From Pedobacter mucosus (GTDB lineage Bacteria > Bacteroidota > Bacteroidia > Sphingobacteriales > Sphingobacteriaceae), in the NCBI RefSeq assembly GCF_022200785.1, contig NZ_CP087585.1, positions 1,736,001 through 1,800,000 on the forward strand: DNA of 64,000 nt, written 5' to 3'. The stretch's first letter is position 1, and every line of letters begins with the position of its first letter. The translations under genes were made by a program, and so were the position numbers. Below are positions 53,244 to 61,797 of this stretch, in pieces. The notes beneath the pieces are model-generated. The model was not told the origin of the DNA, did no database searches, and saw only the letters and a program-made list of their open reading frames with translations.

Positions 53244-53566
53244 CCGCCTTTTAGGAAAATATGCCCTTAGTTAATAGCTAAGGGCTTTTTTGTTTCTAAT
53301 AATCAAAAAGGGGAATCAAAGGGGTACTTTTGAAGTGGTTTACCTTTAAATAATAAGATTATATTTGTTTATCCTTTTATTGCTACTAGATAAAATAAAA
53401 AATTGTGTTGGCTGGATTGCTTGCGCCATTTTTTAGTTAAGCTCCCATTCTAAACTGCATAGAACCCCACCCAAAAGTTAAGCGTTCCGCATGGTGGTGT
53501 AAGTAAATCCCTTCTTTGGTTTATTATAGACTACATTAGTGAAAAATCTAAATTAAACTCCAAATT
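53244..53566. other. tRNA downstream region, 323 bp
   Basis: A terminator (53263-53291) is followed by GGGGAATCAAAGGGGTACTTTTG, which has the feel of integrase-associated flank DNA, but no integrase gene or second copy of the tRNA 3' end was found. The rest, including an AAGCGTTCCGCATGGTGGTG stretch, is unrecognised. No ORF is credible. Confidence 0.5.
53263..53291 (+). terminator. terminator after tRNA-Ser
   Basis: GCCCTTAG (53263-53270) and CTAAGGGC (53278-53285) form a perfect stem with a 7-base loop and a T6 tract. It ends the tRNA transcript 20 bases past the mature 3' end. Confidence 0.92.
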
Positions 53567-54193
53567 ATGAAAAGAACACTATTGACGCTACTGGCGTTAT
53601 TGCCATTATTGGCGTTCAGTCAAGACACTGATAAAAAGGACAAAAACGAGCCAACTGAAAATTTAACTATACCAACTAAAGATGGTGTTATTTTTTATGA
53701 GCAAGTTGCTCAATGTACCGACACTCAAAAAGATCTGTACTTTAAAGCAAGAAAATGGTTTGTTGATACTTTTAATAGCGCTAAAAGTGTTTTACAAATG
53801 GAAGATAAGGAAGAGGGAAGTTTAGCGGGAAAAGCTTTCTATACATACGATTTCAACAATGGAATGAGTACATCTAAAGTTACAATTGATTTTACCCTCA
53901 ACTTAGATATTAAGGAAGGTAAATATAGAGTACAATTTTATGATATGTATGGTTCAAATAAGAATGTGAACGGCGGGCTTGCTATGTTAGGGGCTTTGAG
54001 TGGCAACTATAATGCATCTAATGACGCAACAACTATTAGGAAGGTTGATTATAACTTGGTATTAAAAGATCTTACTGCAGGCAAAAGGGTAAAATACAAT
54101 CAAAAGATATTAGATGGTATGAATAATCAGGTGAAATTTTTATTTGCTTCATTAGAAACGGCAATGAAAAAGCCACGTAAAGACGACTTTTAA
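53567..54193 (+). CDS. DUF4468 domain secreted protein
   Basis: This 208-residue protein has a signal peptide (MKRTLLTLLALLPLLAFSQ). A DUF4468 domain then begins VIFYEQVAQCTDTQKDLYFKARKWFVDTFNSAKSVLQMEDKEEGSLAGKAFYTY at about residues 40-95. That domain, of the beta-sandwich TBP-like kind, is common in Bacteroidota and has no known function. The C-terminal part (VDYNLVLKDLTAGKRVKYNQKILDGMNNQVKFLFASLETAM) is helical. It is the first gene right of the tRNA and looks intact. Confidence 0.9.
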   Translation: MKRTLLTLLALLPLLAFSQDTDKKDKNEPTENLTIPTKDGVIFYEQVAQCTDTQKDLYFKARKWFVDTFNSAKSVLQMEDKEEGSLAGKAFYTYDFNNGMSTSKVTIDFTLNLDIKEGKYRVQFYDMYGSNKNVNGGLAMLGALSGNYNASNDATTIRKVDYNLVLKDLTAGKRVKYNQKILDGMNNQVKFLFASLETAMKKPRKDDF

Positions 54194-54305
54194 ATTAAAC
54201 CCTGCTTTAATAAATGTTAATGCCTACCTAAGTAGTGCGAAAACAATTAATAGAATATCCACTTTAACAATTAGGCATACAAAAATTATATAACCCATTT
54301 CCCGA

Positions 54306-54824
54306 ATGAGCGTTTTAGAAACGCATCCTTAATTATGCCTTAGTGGTATTGTTAATTGTTTTCGCAGCGTTCGGGAATACTGCAAACTATTTAAATAATT
54401 ATGGAATCATTAAAAACAGTTTCGTAGAACTAGAAGAAACACTTTATTTACCGTTAAACGAGTTTGAAGTTTCAGACGTTAACGGTTTTTTAGGTGAGCT
54501 TTCTGATCATTATTATAAGGCGCATCACTACACTAATAATATTATTTCTGCTTTCAATCTTGCTAATAATACTTTTGGCGGTGGTGCCTTTTCTGAGCAA
54601 TTAAAAAATGATAAAGATGGATTAATTTTATTACGTTCACTAATGCGACGTAAGCGCAGGATGATAGGAGTTGTAAGTGATAAAACTGGTAAATTAGAAA
54701 AAAGCTAAGTATTCAAGAAATTAACGTTTCTAAAGTTGAACATCTAAAGTTGGTCATTAATGCTCAAAATGAACTTTTGCAAGCAAGGAAAGAACAAGAA
54801 ATTCTGTTATCGGATTATCTGTAG
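54306..54824 (+). pseudogene. frameshifted gene for an unrecognised membrane-anchored protein
   Basis: Three frames join into one coherent protein. MSVLE (ATG 54306) breaks at about 54320. RILNYALVVLLIVFAAFGNTANYLNNYG and the following 120 residues run to a TAA near 54708. The next frame then gives KLSIQEINVSKVEHLKLVINAQNELLQARKEQEILLSDYL to TAG 54822-54824. The second break falls in a six-A run where one more A would restore the frame. The whole would be about 170 residues with one N-terminal helix and a coiled-coil end. The function is unrecognised. Sequencing error in short A runs is an alternative to true decay. Confidence 0.7.
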
Positions 54825-54949
54825 AATTGCCATAGGATCAGGATTATTCCACTCTTTGTTTCAAAAAATCAGTGTCATTATCAGATAGACTAAGAGCGGG
54901 ATGGTTAAAATGTTATAGGGCAGTAATACTGTCAATAATCACCAGTAAT

Positions 54950-55492
54950 TTAAAGCTCTTTTAGTCCTTTCTCGATCAGTTCCATGACATGATTTCTAAG
55001 CATTGGGTTGCCTTGGTCCAATCTTAACAATAGCTTACGTTTTTTCTTTAGGTATTGTGATGCATTTTTTTTATCATACCGCAACACCCATTTAATATTG
55101 TCCAATAGATCTGCATATTTAACAGTCTGTGCCAATGGAGATATGGTCAAAAGTCGGGCAACTTCGAGTGATTTTCGCTCTGGCTTACCCAAGTTGGGGT
55201 AAGCAGCCGAGGTGAAGAAATCAGTAAGCTCTATTACACAAAGCGTAACCAGATCCGCATCTCGCTTGCTGTATCCAAAGCCCAGTAGCGCCTGTCTTAA
55301 CCCTTTAGGGGTAATATCGGTATCTTCCAAAAGATCATGACAAAGGCCAATCTCCCAACCTAATCTTTCTTTATCACCGGCCACCTCTGCTACGGCCGTG
55401 AGATGAGAATAATAGGGTTTGTCTGTCTTTTTAATAAGCTGCCAATTATGCTGTTCAGCCACCCATGCCTCCAAATCCTTAGAAGCGCTCAT
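54950..55492 (-). CDS. HD-domain hydrolase (RelA/SpoT-like HD fold)
   Basis: This 180-residue protein is a single HD metal-dependent hydrolase domain. His 30 (YYSHLTAVAEVAG), the HD pair at 52-53 (GLCHDLLEDTDITPKGL), the following Glu-Asp and a late Asp in KYADLLDNIKWVLRY near 127 fit the RelA/SpoT/MESH1 hydrolase arrangement. A (p)ppGpp or other nucleotide pyrophosphohydrolase activity is plausible but not proven, and no synthetase domain is present. It is the last gene of a tight three-gene operon and starts 1 base after the DUF1543 stop codon. Confidence 0.85.
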   Translation of the reverse strand: MSASKDLEAWVAEQHNWQLIKKTDKPYYSHLTAVAEVAGDKERLGWEIGLCHDLLEDTDITPKGLRQALLGFGYSKRDADLVTLCVIELTDFFTSAAYPNLGKPERKSLEVARLLTISPLAQTVKYADLLDNIKWVLRYDKKNASQYLKKKRKLLLRLDQGNPMLRNHVMELIEKGLKEL

Positions 55493-55493
55493 C

Positions 55494-56069
55494 CTAAAGC
55501 TTATCCATTTTAAAATAGCCTAGATGAATAATATCCTCATCAGTACCTGCACTGGCAGAAATAAGGATATCATATTTCCCCTTAAACTCATCAGAAAGTA
55601 TGTCTTCGATCCTATAGATATCATCAACATCTACCCCATACTTCTCATCGATATGCGATCCTGCACCCTTTAAGGTGTTGGTCCTGAAGAAAACTGTCTT
55701 CTTGGCATCCTGTATTGCCTGTGCCTTATCCTGGTGGACACTTAAAACGGTATAATGTTGCTCTTCTAGTTTTCCAGACTGATAGCCGCCAAGGTTGATA
55801 AAGAATAGCTTGTGCGTACCAGGTGGACGAGATGTCTCTTTTGCAACAACTTTTATCTGGAAACCATCTACATGAGTTACCTCCCGCCAGCCATCGAGAT
55901 GTATGCTATTGCCTGCTTCGGGCCAAAACGCTCGAATTGAGGAAACCAGGTCCTTTAGACTGGAGGCTATCCCAAAAAAAAAGTCATGCTGTTCCACATT
56001 GCGCTTTGGTGCCTTGGATCCCAGCAGAATCATAAATAATTTAGGTTCGTTTGTTGTCTGATCAATCAT
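55494..56069 (-). CDS. DUF1543 domain protein
   Basis: This is a 191-residue soluble protein. PKLFMILLGSKAPKRNVEQHDFFFGIASSLKDLVSSIRAFWPEAGNSIHLDGWREVTHVDGFQIKVV (about residues 9-75) matches the DUF1543 pattern, and a second copy-like half (KLFFINLGGYQSGKLEEQHYTVLSVHQDKAQAIQDAKKTVFF) follows. Function is unknown. Its start overlaps the end of the FAD-protein gene by 8 bases, and the HD gene follows after 1 base, so all three are probably translationally coupled. GC content is visibly above that of the core. Confidence 0.85.
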   Translation of the reverse strand: MIDQTTNEPKLFMILLGSKAPKRNVEQHDFFFGIASSLKDLVSSIRAFWPEAGNSIHLDGWREVTHVDGFQIKVVAKETSRPPGTHKLFFINLGGYQSGKLEEQHYTVLSVHQDKAQAIQDAKKTVFFRTNTLKGAGSHIDEKYGVDVDDIYRIEDILSDEFKGKYDILISASAGTDEDIIHLGYFKMDKL

Positions 56070-57777
56070 ATTCGGGAAACATTCTTTTGATTATAGATGC
56101 CGATGACTCCTCGCTAAAGTCAAGACCTGAATAGTCTGGATTGAAGCCACCGATGTAAGGTACTGCCATGATATAAATGCGATCATTGAATGCTCCGTAG
56201 GCATCAACAACCTGGAAGTGATCGTTGATGGCAAGCCCGGGAACCTGTAAATAATAATCACCATTCTGATCCTGGGTAACCTGTTTCCCCTCCCGCATAT
56301 CAAGCGCCCCAGCTGCCATTGATTTATATTTCAGCTTGGCTGGGGTTACCGTTCTGTTTTCCAAAAGCCCAGCAAAAGGAAGATCCTCAAAGGCAAGATG
56401 CGGCTGCCCGACACAGTCGATGTAGGTATCAAAATGTACCGACTGTTCCTTGCCATTTCCATCACTGTAAAAATAAGTTGCCCCTTGTTCAGGATCAGGC
56501 TCTACCCTACTTTCTTCTCCCACAGAAATAAGATCCAATATACCAGCTTGGTGTAGTGCAAGAAGCTCCTCACTGGAACTTTGCGGGATGTAGGCGATCA
56601 CAATAGAGATTAGTGGAGTCAATGATTTTTGAAGCCGCTGCATATCCTCAGCTGAAAGATGTTTAGCGGGATAATTAAGTGCAAAACTTAGCACTCCCAG
56701 CATCTCTTTCCAATAAACCGACTGTTTACGCTTTATGGATTTTTCTGCTTCAATATATTCTGACTTAAGCAGCACAAAGGGATCCAACTCCTCTCGAAGT
56801 GCCATCATCTTCGCCACGAAATCTTCCATATTCAGGTCTTTGATCTGTTCATAAAATTCGGGCTCCTTTTCACGAATCGGTGCCTTAAAGTCTTTCTCAA
56901 AAATATAGTCAAGGGATAGAAAGCCGCCATTTTCGGCTATATGCTGTTCTATCTCCTCCTTGCTGAGTAGAGATTTATTAGTTAGGTGCGAATCTTCAAG
57001 ATGAAACCTAACTGCCGGCAGCATTCCGTTTCGGGTATGCAGAACCATCCTGAAGTTTTTGCAACCCTCGAGCAACGTGTAGGATAATCTGCCGTATTTA
57101 TCTTTATTGAACGTACCATTATGCCTTGCTAATGTGCGAATTGCATCAACAGCGGTAAGTGAAGATCCCTTTATTGCCACAGGATGATTCAATTGCATGG
57201 CAAGTTTAACGGGGGGATATGGCGAATCAAAATAACCTGGCACAACACCCTCATGTCGTTTTGGCCAATTGTGGCCGGTAGAAATAATCACCTGATCGAA
57301 CTCGAATTTCAAAAGTCCATTTACTTCCACCAGCACCCGGCCCCTTGTAGGATGATCAACAATATCGGTGACCTGGCTGTTATAGTGAACAAGGTATTCT
57401 ATGCCCTTATCACGGGCCATCTTTTGTAGTAGTCCAAACTGTGCAGTTAGGTATTGACCAAAGAGTAATCTTGGTAAAACCTTATATTCGTTGAAATAAG
57501 TAGGATCAATGTGAAACTTGTCTAGCGTATCTTTTGGTACCGATATTATCCAATCGCTAAGCGAGGTAACAATCAATGGGATCTCATTGCTAGAAACATT
57601 GGTGATGTGTTCATCATTGGCACCCTCTTGACTATAAGGCATCCCCGAACCAAGCTTATCCTTGCGTTCAAAAATTTCAATAATTATATCAGTTCTGCCT
57701 GATTCAACAAGTCTTTTGAACATGAACAGACCGCTTGGACCTCCACCAATAATGGCAATGCGCTTGTTTACTTCCAA
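56062..57777 (-). CDS. FAD/NAD(P)-binding protein (PF13454-like)
   Basis: This 571-residue flavoprotein begins with the dinucleotide loop RIAIIGGGPSGLFMFKRLVESG (residues 6-27). It continues with GMPYSQEGANDEHITNVSSNEIP and QVIISTGHNWPKRHEG near 165, typical of the FAD-NAD(P)-binding (HI0933-unlike) family PF13454. The last third contains DTYIDCVGQPHLAFEDLPFAGLL and a C-terminal VVDAYGAFNDRIYIMAVPYIGGFNPDYSGLDF. It probably is an oxidoreductase or monooxygenase of unknown substrate. It is the first gene of a tight operon with DUF1543 and HD genes. Two hand-counted 60-base lines within it (56401-56460, 57001-57060) have 31 and 28 G/C. Confidence 0.88.
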   Translation of the reverse strand: MEVNKRIAIIGGGPSGLFMFKRLVESGRTDIIIEIFERKDKLGSGMPYSQEGANDEHITNVSSNEIPLIVTSLSDWIISVPKDTLDKFHIDPTYFNEYKVLPRLLFGQYLTAQFGLLQKMARDKGIEYLVHYNSQVTDIVDHPTRGRVLVEVNGLLKFEFDQVIISTGHNWPKRHEGVVPGYFDSPYPPVKLAMQLNHPVAIKGSSLTAVDAIRTLARHNGTFNKDKYGRLSYTLLEGCKNFRMVLHTRNGMLPAVRFHLEDSHLTNKSLLSKEEIEQHIAENGGFLSLDYIFEKDFKAPIREKEPEFYEQIKDLNMEDFVAKMMALREELDPFVLLKSEYIEAEKSIKRKQSVYWKEMLGVLSFALNYPAKHLSAEDMQRLQKSLTPLISIVIAYIPQSSSEELLALHQAGILDLISVGEESRVEPDPEQGATYFYSDGNGKEQSVHFDTYIDCVGQPHLAFEDLPFAGLLENRTVTPAKLKYKSMAAGALDMREGKQVTQDQNGDYYLQVPGLAINDHFQVVDAYGAFNDRIYIMAVPYIGGFNPDYSGLDFSEESSASIIKRMFPEYD

Positions 57778-58530
57778 TTTATTAGGTTTTTTTAGTTATA
57801 GAATCAACACCTTATTGCCTTTAAATGTTTGAAGCGTTAAATGCTAAAAGCTATATTTCACAGACGCAGATAGACTGTTCACTTATTTGAAACTCATTTT
57901 ACACAACTTTTCGCATATTTTCGGTAACCTCTTACATTCCTTGGCAATTCGATTCTATGGGACGTGTTTAATATTCTCTAATGCTACAAAAAACATTAAT
58001 GAGATTAGAAAAGCAATAAAATTAAAAATTCCAGTATGAGCAGAAGTTTTTAAAGATAACAAGTATGAGATCGCTAAGATACTGCCAGCCACTAAAGCTG
58101 AAATTGATCGCACCAAGAAATCAAAAATAGATTTTTAAGGATTTAGTTCATCAACATCTTGAACAGCGTAAGTACTAAAAAGAAAAAATCAAAAGCAATG
58201 CCTTTTTGTATCGACTAGTCTATATTTGATTTATCCCTCACGCTGAAACATTCCTTTAACGGAACTAAATGCAGGACTATTCATACCCAAATCATTAAAG
58301 TTTATTTAATCTTTTTAATAAAATATACCCGCTAAGCGATGACCTGAAACTAGCAATTTTTACCAATAGCGAAGTAGTCGAGATCACCAGGATTATGAAA
58401 ACGACGTTAATAGGTTATTGAGGATGTTTGACATATTGTTCGTAACCTGCTTTTTTGTTTATCAATTCCTGAGGTTGGCTTTTACACAAACCGCTAACAT
58501 TTCCGTGGGAATATTAGCGGGTCGTAGTTT
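57778..58530. other. 753-bp region of decayed sequence
   Basis: No intact gene is present. Frame fragments look like former coding DNA. One runs 57980-58138 (NATKNINEIRKAIKLKIPV, stop, AEVFKDNKYEIAKILPATKAEIDRTKKSKIDF) with one in-frame TGA at 58037. Another near 58336-58420 reads SDDLKLAIFTNSEVVEITRIMKTTLIGY. Their families were not recognised. An ORF at 58418-58771 is a shadow of the RibD-like gene. Confidence 0.45.
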
Positions 58531-59151
58531 CTATTTCTTTACCAATTTATATCTTAAATGTGTGGTCAGGTTTGAGGGTATAACTTCTACAATTTTTAAA
58601 TTATATTTATCTTTGTCAATACCCTCAAAGAGTCTTATACCGCTTCCTAAAAAGACAGGCGCAATATGTATAAAAAATTCGTCCACTAGGCCTGCATTTA
58701 GAAATTGTTGGATTGTGTTTGCACCACCTTGTATTCTTATGTCTTTTCCTTTTGCGGATTGTAATGCCTGATTCAAAGCACTTTCTATTCCATCATTTAT
58801 AAAATAAAAAATTGTCGTCCCCTTTTGAATCCAAGGTTCCCGCGTTTCGTTTGTCAATACATATACGTCTGCTTTGTATAAGTCATTTGGCCAACTGGCT
58901 TCCCCCTCTTCAAACATTCGCTTACCCATAATAAATGCACCGGTTCTAGCGATCGTATCTCTAATGTATTTTCCTTCGGGACCGTCTTCTTTTCCTCCTT
59001 CAAATCCCAGGTATTCCCAAAAAGCTTTTTGATTAAGCATCCACGAATGAATTTGTCCTGACACTCCTCCCATAGGATTTTGAGGATTTCTATTGTCTCC
59101 TGCGAAAAAACCATCAAGAGATATTCCACTGTCAAAAAATATTTTACTCAT
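58531..59151 (-). CDS. dihydrofolate reductase family protein (RibD C-terminal domain-like)
   Basis: This 206-residue reductase-like protein has the RibD-C/DHFR fold. The start SKIFFDSGISLDGFFAGDNRNPQNPMGG is the usual SLDGF motif. GAFIMGKRMFEEGEASWP near residue 92, DIRIQGGANTIQQFLNAGLVDEFFIHIAPVFLGSGIRLFEG near 145-186 are family landmarks. Members are mostly uncharacterised and probably NADPH-dependent. It is a single gene in the accessory right part. Confidence 0.92.
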   Translation of the reverse strand: MSKIFFDSGISLDGFFAGDNRNPQNPMGGVSGQIHSWMLNQKAFWEYLGFEGGKEDGPEGKYIRDTIARTGAFIMGKRMFEEGEASWPNDLYKADVYVLTNETREPWIQKGTTIFYFINDGIESALNQALQSAKGKDIRIQGGANTIQQFLNAGLVDEFFIHIAPVFLGSGIRLFEGIDKDKYNLKIVEVIPSNLTTHLRYKLVKK

Positions 59152-59630
59152 ATACTTTATTAGTTGTTGTTAAAAATATCTTTAAGTTAACGATATTGCT
59201 ACTTAAATAAATTAAATCTGCAAGATGGATTGGATTTTTCACATGATATTTGACTTTTTGATTAATCCCATATTAACAACATGGGCGCTTAAAAAGGAAC
59301 GCAGTAAAACGAAACAATCAGCGCATAAATAATTGATTACTATAACTATCACCAGCTCGTAAGTACCATATTTAGCTGTCGATCGAATCTAGGACTGTAT
59401 AGAATGTATTTATGGCTAATGTTAGAAGAAATGTCTGAAAAAACGAAGGTAGGCCTCCTACTGTAGTTACTTCTAGCTATGAAACTTATACGTCGAGTAT
59501 TGCAAAGAGAAAAATATCTCTCAAAACTGAAGATTCATAAGAATCTGGAAAAAGAATACAAAATTCCTGAATTCGTCTTATCTTCTCTTAAGCGATTACC
59601 GGCACCTTTACATTTCAATTAAATAACGAA
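59152..59630. other. 479-bp intergenic region with two doubtful short ORFs
   Basis: A 35-codon frame at 59225-59332 (MDWIFHMIFDFLINPILTTW, then a basic tail) could be a small membrane peptide. A 47-codon frame at 59479-59622 (MKLIRRVLQREKYLSKLKIH and onward) is basic and ends 8 bases before the SDR gene. Neither has clear support. The rest is unrecognised. Confidence 0.35.
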
Positions 59631-60446
59631 ATGAAAAAGACAATTTTAATAACAGGTGCAAGTAGTGGTTTAGGAAAAGAAACTGCTAAAATGTTTTTTA
59701 AAAAGGGCTGGAACGTGATTGCTACCATGCGTAATACGGAAAACGGAAGTGAATTATCCTCACTTGAGGGTGTTTTGGTAACTAGACTTGATGTAATGGA
59801 TCTTGATTCTATTGAAAATGCAGTTAATGCAGGTATTAAAAGATTTGGTAAAATTGATGCGTTGCTTAACAATGCTGGTTACGGCGCCTATGGACCTCTG
59901 GAGTCTTTCCCAAGAGAGAAGATTATCCGTCAGTTTAATACTAATGTCATTGGCCTTTTGGATGTAACCAAAGCATTATTACCGCATTTCCGTGCAAATA
60001 GAAGTGGCGTCATTATTAACATTTCTTCCATTGGCGGTAAAATGGCCTTTCCTTTGGGCGCTTTGTACCACGGAACTAAATTTGCAGTCGAGGGCATTTC
60101 CGAATCATTGAGCTATGAACTTGCACAATTTGGAGTGAGGGTTAAGATTGTTGAACCTGGTGCGATTGCAACTGACTTTACAGGGCGGTCTTTAGATTTT
60201 AGTAATGATGAAGCGCTTACTGAATATCAACCATTTGTAGGAAAGATTATGTCAGCAATGCAGACTCTATTTCAAAATGCTTCATCCCCAGATATTATAG
60301 CAGATGTTATTTATAAGGCTGCTACAGATGATACGGACCAGCTTAGGTATACAGCTGGAGAAGATGCTATACAAATGATTACCTTGCACAAACAGTATGA
60401 TGACCCATCTTTTATCAATGGAATAAAATCGCAGTTTGGGATTTAA
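59631..60446 (+). CDS. SDR family oxidoreductase
   Basis: This is a 271-residue classical short-chain dehydrogenase. The cofactor loop is ILITGASSGLGKETAKMF at residues 5-22. NNAGYGAYGPLESF near 81, NISSIGGKMAF near 131 and the catalytic YHGTKFAVEGISESL near 150 follow. It is related to the two SDRs at 23-25 kb but has its own ending (DDPSFINGIKSQFGI). An AraC-family regulator gene follows after 74 bp on the same strand and may control it. Confidence 0.93.
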   Translation: MKKTILITGASSGLGKETAKMFFKKGWNVIATMRNTENGSELSSLEGVLVTRLDVMDLDSIENAVNAGIKRFGKIDALLNNAGYGAYGPLESFPREKIIRQFNTNVIGLLDVTKALLPHFRANRSGVIINISSIGGKMAFPLGALYHGTKFAVEGISESLSYELAQFGVRVKIVEPGAIATDFTGRSLDFSNDEALTEYQPFVGKIMSAMQTLFQNASSPDIIADVIYKAATDDTDQLRYTAGEDAIQMITLHKQYDDPSFINGIKSQFGI

Positions 60447-60520
60447 TAGCCAAAGGCAATCACTTCGAATCTAGAAATTGGTAATAGTCTCAACAATCTT
60501 GATATTAACTACATACAAAA

Positions 60521-61435
60521 ATGAAAAGAACACTTCTTCACCTGCATACAATCTCAGAGATCTTCGAGTTATTTGGTCTAAGCAATGAGCTATACCATCC
60601 TTTGGTTGGTGTAGCGGATTTTAGCAAGGTATGTAGCCAAACTTACGAAAGCGTCCTTTTATCGGCCGATTACTATTCGATAATGTTCAAAAATTACCCT
60701 AACGATAAATTTAAATATGGCAGGAAGCTCATTGATTTTCAGGATGGCAGTTTGATCTGTATGGCGCCCAACCAAGTCATTGAGATAGACCAGGTGGAGC
60801 AGTCCTCACAAAATATTCAAGGCTGGGGGTTGTTCTTTCATCCTGATCTGATCAGGTCGACTTCATTGAATGACAAAATAAAGGATTATAGTTTTTTTTC
60901 CTATGAAACATCCGAAGCACTTCATCTATCAGATAAAGAGAAACAGGTTTTAAATGAATGTATTAATAAAATTGATAGTGAGCTGAGAGAGAATATAGAT
61001 GCACATAGCCAAACAATAATCGTTTCCACGATAGAACTATTGCTAAACTATTGTACCCGATTCTATGGCCGCCAATTTATAACCAGAAAAACCGCGAATA
61101 ATTCTGTTCTTGTTCAACTCGAAAAAATTCTATCCGTTTATTTTGACACTGATAACCTACAGGAACAAGGTTTGCCCACGGTGAAATACTTATCAGATAA
61201 AATGCATTTATCTTCAAGCTATTTGAGTGATCTATTAAAAAAGGAAAGTGGTAAAAACGCTCAGGATCATATACATTTTTATTTAATTGAGAGAGCAAAA
61301 AGTACGTTGATCAGTACTAATAAATCGGTCAGTGAAATTGCTTATGGTTTAGGTTTTGATTATCCTCAGTACTTCAATAAACTGTTTAAGCAAAAAACCG
61401 GAAAGACGCCTTTGGAATTTAGAAATATGAACTAA
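60521..61435 (+). CDS. AraC family transcriptional regulator
   Basis: This is a 304-residue regulator. The N-terminal sensor domain (about residues 20-190) includes DYYSIMFKNYPNDKFKYGRKLIDFQDGSLICMAPNQVIEI and FFHPDLIRSTSLNDKIKDYSFF, a pattern of the cupin-type AraC family in Bacteroidota. The C-terminal double helix-turn-helix spans VKYLSDKMHLSSSYLSDLLKKESGKNAQDHIH to SEIAYGLGFDYPQYFNKLFKQKTGKTPLEFRNMN. It probably regulates the preceding SDR gene. The signal is unknown. Confidence 0.93.
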   Translation: MKRTLLHLHTISEIFELFGLSNELYHPLVGVADFSKVCSQTYESVLLSADYYSIMFKNYPNDKFKYGRKLIDFQDGSLICMAPNQVIEIDQVEQSSQNIQGWGLFFHPDLIRSTSLNDKIKDYSFFSYETSEALHLSDKEKQVLNECINKIDSELRENIDAHSQTIIVSTIELLLNYCTRFYGRQFITRKTANNSVLVQLEKILSVYFDTDNLQEQGLPTVKYLSDKMHLSSSYLSDLLKKESGKNAQDHIHFYLIERAKSTLISTNKSVSEIAYGLGFDYPQYFNKLFKQKTGKTPLEFRNMN

Positions 61436-61533
61436 TTTGTAGTATAAACTAAGGTAAGATTACGCCCTACTTACAATTTTTCTTTCGCTTTGTGGCCAAA
61501 CATTTGTAGAACCAGTATAAGCTAATGTTATAA

Positions 61534-61770
61534 TTATGAGGCTTTAAAAGTATTATCAGTCCAACTTTGGTTCTTTACGCCATTACTTTCAGTTCTTTTA
61601 ACAATGAGTATTTTGTAGGATTCAAATTCATTCGGGTTTTTTAAATTCTTTTTTATACATAGTGCTATTGATTTTTCAAAAGCTTTTTGTCATCATTACT
61701 ATCAGAGATGTTCTGTCCATGTTATATTTATAATTGGGAGCGCTGTTATGATCACTAACAAACGTATATT
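61534..61770 (-). pseudogene. degraded 3' part of an unrecognised gene
   Basis: On the minus strand a frame reads QKAFEKSIALCIKKNLKNPNEFESYKILIVKRTESNGVKNQSWTDNTFKAS to TAA at 61534-61536. Just upstream another frame gives PKYTFVSDHNSAPNYKYNMDRT, so a frameshift near 61690 separates the parts. The amino-acid pattern (K-N-P-N-E-F-E-S-Y-K) is like the C-termini of small secreted Bacteroidota proteins. No start was found. It lies in the gap between the AraC and hydrolase genes. Confidence 0.45.
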
Positions 61771-61797
61771 TAGGTAAACTAAGCTTAAAGCAGCAAT

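Noticed and set aside
53028..53270. ORF across the tRNA-Ser
   Set aside because: It overlaps a clear tRNA gene; its reading frame is incidental.
53290..53345. Possible phage or integron attachment sequence after the tRNA
   Set aside because: No direct repeat of the tRNA 3' end or integrase was found within the window.
58418..58771. 117-codon plus-strand ORF
   Set aside because: Mostly antisense to the RibD-like gene; the open frame reflects codon use on the other strand.
59225..59622. Two short ORFs upstream of the SDR gene
   Set aside because: Too little evidence to call genes; recorded under the intergenic entry.
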